The notes: generated from the sequence alone by a model not told the origin. Positions 1-7,129 are shown, counted from the first letter of the stretch. The stretch is DNA of 10,286 nucleotides from Limiplasma pullistercoris (GCA_018715165.1 DVMC01000174.1:1-10286), one strand, 5' to 3'. Numbers and translations are program-made.

Positions 1-12
1 AATATCGGCGTT

Positions 13-33
13 CTGCGCGCCGGCCGCGCGCAG
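13..33. repeat. GC-rich inverted repeat (8-bp arms)
   Basis: CTGCGCGC (13-20) and GCGCGCAG (26-33) are perfect reverse complements around a 5-base centre. No T-run follows on either strand, so this is not a typical intrinsic terminator. It may be the tail of whatever structure or gene lies to the left of the window. Alternating GC sequence produces such arms fairly easily, so its meaning is uncertain. Confidence 0.4.
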
Positions 34-57
34 CCCTTGTATTTGCTCACGCCTTTA

Positions 58-113
58 GGTCGCTTTGGGCCTTCGGCCCAAGTGCCCACAGGGCACACGC
101 TTCCTTCCGGCGC
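58..113 (+). repeat. Structured repeat unit, copy A (two hairpins)
   Basis: The unit begins GGTCGCTTTG and ends CGCTTCCTTCCGGCGC. It contains two adjacent stem-loops. The first, 65-81, has arms TTGGGCC/GGCCCAA around a TTC loop. The second, 82-96, has arms GTGCCC/GGGCAC around an ACA loop. The same order of elements recurs at 121-174 with changed but still paired stems. It lies in an intergenic stretch downstream of the minus-strand epimerase gene. The layout suggests a REP-like dispersed palindromic element or a small structured RNA. The family is not recognised. Confidence 0.65.
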
Positions 114-120
114 ACCTTCG

Positions 121-174
121 GGTCGCTTTGCGCTTCGCGCAACAGCCCACAGGGCTGACGCTTCCCTCCGGTGC
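121..174 (+). repeat. Structured repeat unit, copy B (two hairpins)
   Basis: This is the second, diverged copy of the unit at 58-113, in the same orientation and offset by 63 bases. Hairpin one is TTGCGC/GCGCAA around TTC (128-142). Hairpin two is CAGCCC/GGGCTG around ACA (143-157). The flanks GGTCGCTTTG, GCCCACAGGGC and ACGCTTCC are identical between copies. In hairpin two the outer pairs G-C and T-A of copy A become C-G and A-T here. In hairpin one a G-C pair becomes C-G. Pairing is therefore preserved despite base changes. Confidence 0.65.
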
Positions 175-188
175 CGGGCGGGCGGGGA

Positions 189-210
189 GTTTGCGCCCCT
201 GGGCGCAAAC
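189..210 (+). terminator. Perfect hairpin, possible plus-strand terminator
   Basis: GTTTGCGCCC (189-198) and GGGCGCAAAC (201-210) form a perfect 10-base inverted repeat around CT; in RNA the loop would open to four bases. On the plus strand it is followed by ATTTCTTAAG, a weak U-rich tail, so it could terminate a plus-strand transcript entering from the left. On the minus strand it is followed by TCCCCGCC, which does not look like a terminator for the epimerase gene. It may also be a third part of the repeat element at 58-174. Confidence 0.4.
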
Positions 211-256
211 ATTTCTTAAGTGCAAAGCTGCGGCAACCTCCTCTTTTTCGGATGGG

Positions 257-1300
257 TTAGAATCCTGCTTCCGTCTGTGCGGCGCGGCGGCGTAGGCGAA
301 GGGCGCGCCGGGGTTTAACGCCGTGGCTTTGCAGCCAGCGCACGGTGTCCTGCACCGTCAGGCGCAGGTCGCGCGGGCGATAGCCCAGCTCCGCGGTGGC
401 CTTGTCGTGCGAAAAGCGGTCGCTGCTGGAAAGCGCCTGGAGGGAATAGGTGGTGTACAGCGGCCTGCGTCCGCACATCCGGGCGGTAGCGGCCAGCAGC
501 GGGGCGGCGGCGCGCGCCAGCCACAGGGGCAGCACCGGCAGCCTGCGCCCGCCGCAGACGCGCCGCGCCATCTCCAAAAGATCGCTGATGTCGCACCGGC
601 GGTTGCTCAGGATGTAGCATTCGCCCCGTTTGCCGCGCAGCGCCGCTGCCACACAGCCCCACGCCACGTCGCGCACATCCACCATGTCGTAGCCGCCGCG
701 CACGCAGGCGGGCAGCTTGCCCGTCATGAAATCCCGGAGCACCTGCACCAGATGGTTGCCCGCGTTGTCATAGGGCCCCAGTATCCCGGAGGGATGCACC
801 ACCACCGCGTCCAGCCCGGAAGCCGCGGCCTCCAGCACGTCGCGCGTGGCCTCTGCCTTGGTTTTGGCGTAGCTGCCCTCCACCGCGTCCGGCGAGAAGG
901 ATTCGGGCTCCCGAAGCACCCCGCCGTGGGGGTCCTGTGGGATGGCGTGCACGGAGCTGACGTAGACCAGCCGGCGCACGCCGTATTGCCGGCACAGGGC
1001 CAGCACATTGCGCGTGCCCTCCACGTTCACGCGCCGCAACGCCTCGTACGGACGGTCGCCGATGTCGATCAGCCCGGCGGTGTGGATGACGATGGTTCGC
1101 GTCGGGTCCGTCCCCTCGAAAAGGGGGACAAGCGTCTCCGGGCGGGTCACATCGCCGGAAAAATAGCGGGTATGGCGCTGGTCGGCGGCGCTCTCGTGCG
1201 GCAGCACCAGCCCCCGCACCTCGGCCCCGCGTTCCTGAAGCAGGCGCACGATCGTGCCGCCCAAATGCCCCGCGGCGCCGGTCACGATCCAGGTGAACAT
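257..1300 (-). CDS. NAD-dependent epimerase/dehydratase (extended SDR)
   Basis: This 347-residue protein belongs to the extended short-chain dehydrogenase family, close in appearance to dihydroflavonol-4-reductase/3-beta-HSD-like nucleotide-sugar or alcohol oxidoreductases. The N-terminal Rossmann motif TGAAGHLGG is at residues 7-15. The catalytic set is visible as SS at 115-116 and YAKTK (Tyr144, Lys148). HPSGILGPYDN follows, as is typical of the family. The substrate cannot be told from sequence. I chose the ATG at 1300, because AAAGGGAG sits 8 bases upstream. The in-frame GTG at 1309 overlaps that ribosome binding site. The C-terminus is arginine-rich (RRALRLRRR). No signal peptide is seen. 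It is divergent from the TetR gene, so the regulator may control it. It stands alone on its strand, and the nearest downstream element is the repeat region. Confidence 0.85.
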   Translation of the reverse strand: MFTWIVTGAAGHLGGTIVRLLQERGAEVRGLVLPHESAADQRHTRYFSGDVTRPETLVPLFEGTDPTRTIVIHTAGLIDIGDRPYEALRRVNVEGTRNVLALCRQYGVRRLVYVSSVHAIPQDPHGGVLREPESFSPDAVEGSYAKTKAEATRDVLEAAASGLDAVVVHPSGILGPYDNAGNHLVQVLRDFMTGKLPACVRGGYDMVDVRDVAWGCVAAALRGKRGECYILSNRRCDISDLLEMARRVCGGRRLPVLPLWLARAAAPLLAATARMCGRRPLYTTYSLQALSSSDRFSHDKATAELGYRPRDLRLTVQDTVRWLQSHGVKPRRALRLRRRAAQTEAGF

Positions 1301-1334
1301 ATCATACACTCCCTTTCGAAATCATACAGGACTG

Positions 1335-1363
1335 TTGATTATCTTCTCTGCCTGGATTATAAT
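1335..1363 (+). promoter_or_regulatory. Predicted sigma-A promoter of the TetR gene
   Basis: The -35 box TTGATT (1335-1340) and -10 box TATAAT (1358-1363) are 17 bases apart, close to the vegetative consensus. The expected start is near 1370, giving a leader of about 85 bases before the TetR start codon. The -10 overlaps the -10 of the opposing promoter. Confidence 0.75.
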
Positions 1364-1384
1364 GCGGATAACGGACGGAGGCAA
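1356..1384 (-). promoter_or_regulatory. Predicted sigma-A promoter of the epimerase gene
   Basis: Read on the minus strand, TTGCCT (1384-1379) and TATAAT (1361-1356) are separated by exactly 17 bases. The -10 uses the same ATTATAAT palindrome (1356-1363) as the plus-strand promoter. The expected start is near 1349, giving a leader of about 50 bases before the ATG at 1300. Confidence 0.7.
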
Positions 1385-1386
1385 CC

Positions 1387-1417
1387 GTCAGAAACGCGCC
1401 GTCTGACCGGTTTCTGA
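1387..1417. promoter_or_regulatory. Overlapping inverted repeats, candidate TetR operator
   Basis: Two dyads overlap here. GTCAGA (1387-1392) pairs with TCTGAC (1402-1407) across 9 bases. TCAGAAAC (1388-1395) pairs with GTTTCTGA (1410-1417) across 14 bases. They lie just beyond the -35 of the epimerase promoter and in the early transcribed region of the TetR gene. A TetR-family protein bound there could affect both genes. TetR regulators often bind dyads beside their own gene. The assignment is inference. The same bases could fold in the TetR leader RNA, together with GACGG/CCGTC at 1374-1389. Confidence 0.5.
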
Positions 1418-1455
1418 ACACAGAGGGACCAAAGTGTACGGAGGAGATGTAACAA

Positions 1456-2055
1456 ATGCCGGGAGACAGGGACCATCGCGTGCGGGTGACGCAGCGGCTG
1501 ACACGGGAGGCCTTTACGGGGCTGCTCAAGCAAAAGCCCATCCAGAGCATCTCCATCAAGGAGCTGTGCGAGGTGGCGGGCATCAACCGGGGGACGTTTT
1601 ACGCGCATTACCGCGACATCTACGATCTGCGCGAAAAGATCGAAAGCGACATGTACCGGGATGTTTCCAATGAGCTCAAGCCCCTGCTCGACGGCGGCGC
1701 CAACCCGACCCAGCGGGAGATTACCACGGCGGTATTCCAGTGGATGCGCGAAAACCGCGACATGTGCGAGGTGGTCCTGGGCGAATACGGGGACCGGACA
1801 TTTTTGTGGAAGATGCTGGACCTGGGGCGAATGGTGTGCCAGGAAAGCTACCAGCGCATGTTTGAGGGCGCATCGTCCAGGGAGATCTCCTGGTTCTACG
1901 CCTACGCCAGCTGGGGATGCATCGGGCTTTTGCGCCGTTGGCTGTGGGAGGACATGGAAACGCCCGCGAGCGAGGTCGCGGGCATTGCCGAGCAGCTGAT
2001 CGGGCAGGGGATGCAGTTTCTTTCGGAGAAGCAAACGCGCGCACCGCGCCCGTAG
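1456..2055 (+). CDS. TetR/AcrR-family transcriptional regulator
   Basis: This 199-residue protein is a one-component DNA-binding regulator of the TetR family. The N-terminal helix-turn-helix is at about residues 31-53, read as SISIKELCEVAG followed by INRGTFYAHYRD. That form is typical of the subgroup with a TetR_C-type (DhaS-like) C-terminal dimerisation and ligand domain. The remaining 140 residues are predicted helical. The ligand is unknown. The start is supported by GGAGGAG 9 bases upstream of the ATG at 1456. It is divergent from the epimerase gene and faces the DUF362 gene tail to tail with no intervening base. Its targets are most likely itself and the epimerase gene, through the dyads at 1387-1417. 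Activation or repression cannot be told. Confidence 0.9.
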   Translation: MPGDRDHRVRVTQRLTREAFTGLLKQKPIQSISIKELCEVAGINRGTFYAHYRDIYDLREKIESDMYRDVSNELKPLLDGGANPTQREITTAVFQWMRENRDMCEVVLGEYGDRTFLWKMLDLGRMVCQESYQRMFEGASSREISWFYAYASWGCIGLLRRWLWEDMETPASEVAGIAEQLIGQGMQFLSEKQTRAPRP

Positions 2056-3147
2056 CTACCGGGAAAACAGCCCCTTGGGCCGCGCCTCGATGGCGTGCGC
2101 GGGGCACATTTCCTGGCAGCAGAAGCAGGAGATGCAGCCCTTGGAGGTCATGACCGCCTTGCGGTTTTCGATGCGGATCACGTGCATGGGGCAGGATTCG
2201 GCGCAGCGGCCGCAGCCGACGCACTTGGCGGCGTCCACGCGGGGCAGGGCGCGCCCACGGCCGAAGAAGCCGTGAAACAGCCCCTTGCGCGAAAAAAAGC
2301 GCTCCTTGCCCAGCACCGCGTCCGGCAGGCGGAAGGGCGGATCGGCCGCAACGAGATCGTCGCCTGCGAGCACGGCGGGCTCCGGCATGAGCCCGCGCCT
2401 CCGGGCCGCCTGAACGGTGGGCGGCATGCCGCCGCGCAGGCCCATGAGGCGGGCTGCCTGCTCGTCCAGCGCATAGGGCGAGCGGGAACACAGCGTCATG
2501 CCCATGTGGCGCACGTCGCCGCCGCCGGGCCCGTTGCCCTCGATGCAGTCGATGGCATCCAGCAGCGTGATCTGTGGGGCCACGGTCTGGCATAGGTCGA
2601 CGAGCAGGTCGCTGAAGGCGCCGATGGTAGGTCTGAGGCAGTGCCATTCGGGCTTTTTCAGGCCGGGGATGCAGCCGAAGAGGTTTTTCACCCCGGCGGT
2701 CATCACGGTCAGACCATGGGTTTTGAGCTTGGCGCAGTTGATGATGTAGTCGGCTTCAAGCACGGGCGAGATGAGCGCGAAATTTCCACGCCGCCCGCTG
2801 GAAACGTCCAGGTTGAGATGCAAAAGCCCCTCAAGCGGCGAAAAGCCGCACGCGGTGTAGAGCTTTTGGAGCATGGAGGCGGTGTAGACGCCGCCGGGGC
2901 TGTCCGCAAGGGTGATCTTTGATATCCCGTGGGCACGCAGCCAGCGGGCCACGGCGGCCAGAACCTCCGGGTGAGTGGTCACAGCCAGCGCGGGGTCGCG
3001 CGCGGCCAGCAGGTTGGGCTTGAGAAGCACATGCATGCCGGGCCTTAGATCGCGCGCCACATCGAGGGCTTCAAAATGAGCGGCCACGGCGCGATCGAGG
3101 AGCTCCGGGTCATAGCGGCCGGCGGCCTGCACGGATACGATGGGCAT
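2056..3147 (-). CDS. DUF362 protein with C-terminal 2x[4Fe-4S] ferredoxin domain
   Basis: This 363-residue protein has an N-terminal DUF362 domain (about 1-260) and a ferredoxin-like C-terminus. The DUF362 hallmarks are LLKPNLL (41-47), the segment from NCAKLKTH (137-144) into AGVKNLFG (151-158), and EGNGP (203-207). Two CxxCxxCxxxCP motifs (Cys309/312/315/319 and Cys338/341/344/348) would hold two [4Fe-4S] clusters. An extra cysteine, Cys343, sits inside the second motif. The family is common in anaerobes and its biochemical role is unsettled; electron transfer is the natural inference. No signal peptide is seen, so it is probably cytoplasmic. The start is supported by GGAGG 6 bases upstream. 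It is the last gene of the minus-strand cluster, 39 bases after the GNAT gene. Its stop codon abuts the stop of the convergent TetR gene. Confidence 0.88.
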   Translation of the reverse strand: MPIVSVQAAGRYDPELLDRAVAAHFEALDVARDLRPGMHVLLKPNLLAARDPALAVTTHPEVLAAVARWLRAHGISKITLADSPGGVYTASMLQKLYTACGFSPLEGLLHLNLDVSSGRRGNFALISPVLEADYIINCAKLKTHGLTVMTAGVKNLFGCIPGLKKPEWHCLRPTIGAFSDLLVDLCQTVAPQITLLDAIDCIEGNGPGGGDVRHMGMTLCSRSPYALDEQAARLMGLRGGMPPTVQAARRRGLMPEPAVLAGDDLVAADPPFRLPDAVLGKERFFSRKGLFHGFFGRGRALPRVDAAKCVGCGRCAESCPMHVIRIENRKAVMTSKGCISCFCCQEMCPAHAIEARPKGLFSR

Positions 3148-3186
3148 AGGTTGCCTCCTTTGCTTTCGGGTCGGTGGGGGAGGGGG

Positions 3187-3723
3187 TCAAAAGGCGCCGC
3201 CGGTCTTGGGCGTCACACCGAAATGCCGCCAGAACGCGAGAAAGGCGGCCTCATCAAGCGCGCCGCCAAAGACCATCAGCTCGTAGCTCTCTCCCTGCCA
3301 GCGGTAACCCACGCCCGAAGGGACGAAGCCCGCGCGCTGGTAAAACGCCCGGCGGCGCAGGCGCTGCGCACGGTTGGGCGCGTCGGGGAGGGGCGCTTCC
3401 AGGTCGGCGATCAGCCGCTGGCCCGGCTTGAGGCGCTTGATGCATGCCAGCGCAGCTGAGCCCAGCCCCCGATTGCGCAGCGCCTCCTCGATGGCGAAGT
3501 AGAGGATATGGGTGATGTCGGCGCAGGTGAGCAGGCTGATAAAGCCTGCAAAGCACCCCTCGTGGTAGAGGGCGAGCAGCTCGCCCTGCCCGTCAAAGCC
3601 GGACAGCAGCGCTTCAAAGGGACGGCGCTCATTGGCGGGAAAGGCGCTTTCGTACAGCCGCCGCACGCGGGCAAGGTCCGGGTGAGCCCCGCCGAGGGGC
3701 AGGGCGGTCAGGGATTCACGCAT
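3187..3723 (-). CDS. GNAT-family N-acetyltransferase
   Basis: This 178-residue protein has the GNAT fold pattern. The acetyl-CoA pyrophosphate-binding motif RNRGLGSA is at residues 83-90, preceded by the strand ILYFAIEE. The late motif RRRAFYQRAGF (123-133) is typical of the family. GNAT enzymes transfer an acetyl group from acetyl-CoA to an amine on a small molecule or protein; the acceptor here is unknown. The start codon lies inside the end of holA, a 16-base overlap in another frame, with AGAGGTG about 7 bases upstream. This indicates translational coupling. The C-terminal tail (about 155-178) has no motif I recognise. In many Firmicutes rpsT lies beside holA; here this gene takes that place. 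Confidence 0.85.
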   Translation of the reverse strand: MRESLTALPLGGAHPDLARVRRLYESAFPANERRPFEALLSGFDGQGELLALYHEGCFAGFISLLTCADITHILYFAIEEALRNRGLGSAALACIKRLKPGQRLIADLEAPLPDAPNRAQRLRRRAFYQRAGFVPSGVGYRWQGESYELMVFGGALDEAAFLAFWRHFGVTPKTGGAF

Positions 3724-4748
3724 GCGCCTTCACCTCTTAGCAGCCCCTCCAGGCACAAAAGCGCGTTTTCGGCGCAGCCCTCCTGTGGCACGCGCCCCTG
3801 CTTGAGCCGGTATTCATAGTCCAGCAGAAAATCATAGGCCGCGCGCAGCCGTGCCTTGTCAAAGCGCCGCGCCTGCTGCTGCGTGCGCCCCACCGCAAAG
3901 GGCGGGATGCCCAGCAGCTGCGCCTGGGACGCCTGCGGGGCACGCTCGTCCATCAGGCAGCGCATGTGGTAGAGGATGCGGTACTGCCTGAGCAGCATCG
4001 CGAGAATCCCCACGCGGTCCTCGCCGGAGCGCAGCATGTCGCCAAGCAGGGCAAAGGCCGTGTCGTTGTTGCCCGCCACCTGCGCGTCCACCATCTGAAA
4101 CACCGTGCACTCCGTGGAGCGGGTGCAGATTTGGTCGATGTCCTCCGCGGTGACTTCCTCGCGCTGGGCCAGGTAGGCGCACAGCTTGTCCATCTCCTGG
4201 CGCAGCAGCGCCGCGTCGCGCCCCACGGTAAAGACCAGCCGCGCGGCGTTTTCGCCGCTGATTCGCTTGCCCATGCGGCGCAGGGCGCGCACGCACCAGT
4301 CGGCGCACTCGGCGTCGTTCATGGGGGAGAAGTCCACGATGGCGTTTTCCTTCTTCAGCAGGCCGTAGAGCTTCTTGCGGCCGTCGGCCTTGCCTTTGAC
4401 ATAGAACACCACGCACGCCGTGGGCGGGATGCGGGGGATATACGCCGTCAGGGCCGCGGCCCTGTCCTCATCCTCGGCCTTGCGGCCCGCGGTGAGCAGC
4501 GCGCATTCCCGCACCACCACCACGCGCCTTTCAGCCAGAAAGGGCAGCGTCTCGGCAGCGGCGATGAGCGCGTCGGGGGCCGGATCGGTCAGTTCGGTCA
4601 GGTTCATCTGCTCCAGCCCTTCGGGCAACAGACGCGCGCACAGGTTTTTAAGCGCCTGCTGCTTGATGTATTCCTCCGCGCCCTCAAACAGATAGCAGCC
4701 GGCGATGCGCCCGGCCTTGACGGCGTCGAAAAAGGCGGTGTGATTCAC
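3708..4748 (-). CDS. holA: DNA polymerase III subunit delta (clamp loader)
   Basis: HolA is the delta subunit of the clamp-loader complex, which opens the beta sliding clamp and loads it on primed DNA. The 346-residue length fits the family. The N-terminus FDAVKAGRIAGCYLFEGAEE (7-26) is the usual delta opening, with no Walker A motif, as expected. LPFLAERRVVVVREC (68-82) is the conserved strand near the clamp-binding element. The C-terminal half is helical. I chose the GTG at 4748, because AGGTGG lies 5 bases upstream and the GTGA overlap with the comEC stop is a coupling junction. An in-frame ATG at 4781 lies further inside comEC without as good a site. The comEC-holA order is usual in Firmicutes and supports the call. 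Confidence 0.92.
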   Translation of the reverse strand: MNHTAFFDAVKAGRIAGCYLFEGAEEYIKQQALKNLCARLLPEGLEQMNLTELTDPAPDALIAAAETLPFLAERRVVVVRECALLTAGRKAEDEDRAAALTAYIPRIPPTACVVFYVKGKADGRKKLYGLLKKENAIVDFSPMNDAECADWCVRALRRMGKRISGENAARLVFTVGRDAALLRQEMDKLCAYLAQREEVTAEDIDQICTRSTECTVFQMVDAQVAGNNDTAFALLGDMLRSGEDRVGILAMLLRQYRILYHMRCLMDERAPQASQAQLLGIPPFAVGRTQQQARRFDKARLRAAYDFLLDYEYRLKQGRVPQEGCAENALLCLEGLLRGEGACVNP

Positions 4749-7111
4749 GGAGCCCACCTCGCTTTGTAGGGTGTAATGCACAGCTGCCCGCCGCGCAGGG
4801 TGAGGGTGATGTCGCCGCAGGCGTCGGTGCGCAGCACCTGCGCGCCGCTTTGCTTAAGGCGCTCCAGCGTCTCCTCTCCGGGCAGGTAGCGGCTGCCGGA
4901 GGAGCAGCTCACCAGCGCCACGCGCGCACCCACCTGCTCAAGAAATGCCTCGCCCGTGCTGGATGCGCTGCCGTGGTGCGCCACCTTGAGCACATCCGCC
5001 GGCGCGGCGGCGTAGCGCTCATAGGCGCCGGAAAGATCGCTCGCGCTGAGAAGGGTGTACGGGCCGAAGCTGATGGAGAGGACCAGCGGCAGTTCGTTGG
5101 GGTCCTGGCCGGAGCGGATGTGCTCCCGGACCGGCCACAGCACGGATATGCTGGTGGTATTGTAGCGCATCTCGTCGCCGCGCGCAAGCTCCATGACCGG
5201 AACGCCGGCGGCGGCAAGCCGGTCCAGCAGGCGTAGCGCGTCCGGGTCCGCCTGCTGGCGGGCGGCGTTGAGGGGCAGGTAGACCTGTCCGATAGGCACT
5301 CCGGCATCCAGCAGGTCCGCGACACCGCCGATGTGGTCCAGGTGCAGGTGCGTGATGAACAGCGCGTCCACGTCCCGCCCTTCCGCAAGCAGATAGTCCA
5401 GCGCGGATTCACCGTCGCTGCCCGCGTCGATGAGGATGGTCTGCTCGCCGTCCAACAGCAGGGCGCAGTCCGCCTGTCCCACGGCAAGCTGGATGTAGCG
5501 CACATCCGCCGGGCGGGAGACATACGTGCCGCCCACAGCCACGGCCAGCACCAGCGCCGAGGCCAGCGCGCGGCGGCGCAGGGAGCCGGGTGCGCGTCCC
5601 GACAGCATCGCCGTGATCAGCGCCAGCGCGGGGCCCGCCAGCACGGGCGGTGAAGCCACGCGCGCCGACGCGCCAGGCAGCGTGGAGAGCAGCGCCACCA
5701 GCCCAAGAAGCAGCCGCGCCAGCAGAGAAGCGGCCCAGCCCAACGCCTGTCCCACGAGGGGAACGGGTGAGAAAAGCAGGGTGATGGCGCACAGGGGCGT
5801 GAGCAGCGTGCCCGCCAGCGGCACGATGAGCAGGTTGATCACAACGCCATAGAGCGGAAGCTGATGAAAGTATGCTGCCGTGGGCAGCAGTACGCCTGCC
5901 TGCGCGGCGAACGAGACCGTCAGCAGCGACAGTGCGCCCCGTCCGAACCGACTCAGCGCATAGCGCAGGGGTCGGTTCCTTTGCGCATGGGGGAACAGGT
6001 GGGCGAACAGGCGCATCAGCGGCGGCAGAAGCAGCGTGATGCCCAGCATGGCCGAGAAGCTGAGCACGAATCCTGCCGACCATGCCTGTAGCGGGTCCAG
6101 CGCCAACACGGCCAGCATGGCGGCGGCCAGCGTCGTCAGCCGGTCGGGCCTGCGCACGGTCAGCTGGGCCAGCAGCGTGAGCATCAGCATCACGGCCGCG
6201 CGCACCGAGGCGGCGGAAAACCCCGTGAGCGCGCAGTATCCCAGCAGAAACACCGCCAGCGCCGGCAGCCGCCGCGCGCGGCGCACGCGAAGGCAGCGCA
6301 GCAAAAAGAGCAGCAAGCCGCCCAGCAGCCCCACGTGCAGGCCGGACACGCTCATTACATGCGCCACGCCCAGGGTCTCGAACGCCTCGCGCTCCTGCTG
6401 GCTCATCCCCTCGCGCTCGCCCAGCAGCAGGGCCACGGCCACGCGCGCTTCTTCGCCCATGACGCGCTCCAGCGCGCGGGTGAACGCCTGGCGCACGCGG
6501 TAGGCCGCGTCCTTGACGGGCGCGCCGGCCTCCGCGTTGAGCACCGTAATTCCCTGATAGGCGGCAACGCCGAAGGACTGGCCGCTCTGCCGCATCCACA
6601 GGGCGAAGTCCATGTGCGGCTCGCCCGATTTGCCGTCCGGCAGGTAGACGCGCCCCTCGAAGCGCACCTGCGCGCCGTCGAACAGCACGGGCGGGGCGTC
6701 GTCGTAATGCAGCGTGCAGTAGGCCGTGCCCGGAACGGGCGCGCCGTCCAGCGCCACATCACCCAGAATGAAGGAAACGCGCTGGTCCGCGCGCAGGGTC
6801 GTGCCGCCGTAGACATAGCCGGCGATCTCATACGTGCCAGGGTCAGGCTGGGGCGTGAAATAGGCGGACTGGAAGCGCAGGACGCCCAGCGCAAAAAAGC
6901 AGAGCGCGAGCGCGATTCCCGCGCCCGCGCCCAGCCTGCGCAGCAGCCATCCCAGCGGCAGGCACAGCCCCGCAAGCATCCACAGCCAAAGGCCGCCCGT
7001 CAGCCGCAGGGCCGCCAGACAGCCTGCCAGAAACGATAGAGAGACTATAAGCAGTATGCTGTTGCGCTCCGGGACCGCCTGTGCAATCAGGCAGTCCCGG
7101 ATACGCCGCAT
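4745..7111 (-). CDS. comEC: ComEC/Rec2 DNA internalisation protein
   Basis: ComEC is the inner-membrane channel that passes single-stranded DNA into the cell in natural transformation. The 788 residues cover all the usual parts. There are N-terminal hydrophobic helices (about 18-80), a soluble DUF4131-type region (about 85-200) and the Competence membrane domain (about 220-510), which carries the signature VMSVSGLHV (252-260). A C-terminal metallo-beta-lactamase-like domain runs from about 538 to 788. The latter keeps HLHLDH at 588-593, LIDAGS (560-565) and AHHGS (711-715), so its metal site looks intact and nuclease activity is plausible. The start has GGAGGTG about 7 bases upstream, 18 bases after ispF. 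No other competence genes are in the window, so competence itself cannot be claimed. Confidence 0.95.
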   Translation of the reverse strand: MRRIRDCLIAQAVPERNSILLIVSLSFLAGCLAALRLTGGLWLWMLAGLCLPLGWLLRRLGAGAGIALALCFFALGVLRFQSAYFTPQPDPGTYEIAGYVYGGTTLRADQRVSFILGDVALDGAPVPGTAYCTLHYDDAPPVLFDGAQVRFEGRVYLPDGKSGEPHMDFALWMRQSGQSFGVAAYQGITVLNAEAGAPVKDAAYRVRQAFTRALERVMGEEARVAVALLLGEREGMSQQEREAFETLGVAHVMSVSGLHVGLLGGLLLFLLRCLRVRRARRLPALAVFLLGYCALTGFSAASVRAAVMLMLTLLAQLTVRRPDRLTTLAAAMLAVLALDPLQAWSAGFVLSFSAMLGITLLLPPLMRLFAHLFPHAQRNRPLRYALSRFGRGALSLLTVSFAAQAGVLLPTAAYFHQLPLYGVVINLLIVPLAGTLLTPLCAITLLFSPVPLVGQALGWAASLLARLLLGLVALLSTLPGASARVASPPVLAGPALALITAMLSGRAPGSLRRRALASALVLAVAVGGTYVSRPADVRYIQLAVGQADCALLLDGEQTILIDAGSDGESALDYLLAEGRDVDALFITHLHLDHIGGVADLLDAGVPIGQVYLPLNAARQQADPDALRLLDRLAAAGVPVMELARGDEMRYNTTSISVLWPVREHIRSGQDPNELPLVLSISFGPYTLLSASDLSGAYERYAAAPADVLKVAHHGSASSTGEAFLEQVGARVALVSCSSGSRYLPGEETLERLKQSGAQVLRTDACGDITLTLRGGQLCITPYKARWAP

Positions 7112-7129
7112 GCGGCTTCACCTCCGCGT

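Noticed and set aside
37..295. Two short plus-strand frames (60 and 76 codons) over the left repeat region.
   Set aside because: Their translations only reflect the repeat sequence, with recurring PTGxTLPSGA-like segments in different frames. No ribosome binding site is seen, and the hairpins explain the sequence better.
323..1417. A 364-codon open frame on the plus strand, antisense to the epimerase gene.
   Set aside because: High GC keeps the opposite frame open. The protein is rich in His, Gln, Ala and Arg with no family motif, while the minus strand shows a clear SDR protein with a ribosome binding site.
1357..2034. A 225-codon minus-strand frame opposite the TetR gene.
   Set aside because: The plus-strand product has an unmistakable TetR helix-turn-helix with a good ribosome binding site. 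The antisense frame has neither motif nor start signal.
2045..2066. Weak dyad CCCG...CGGG around the abutting stop codons, considered as a bidirectional terminator.
   Set aside because: Only four pairs hold and no T-run follows on either strand.
5409..6599. A 396-codon minus-strand frame inside comEC.
   Set aside because: It is an out-of-frame shadow of comEC, rich in Arg, Ala and Gly. ComEC itself is intact through its full length in the other frame.
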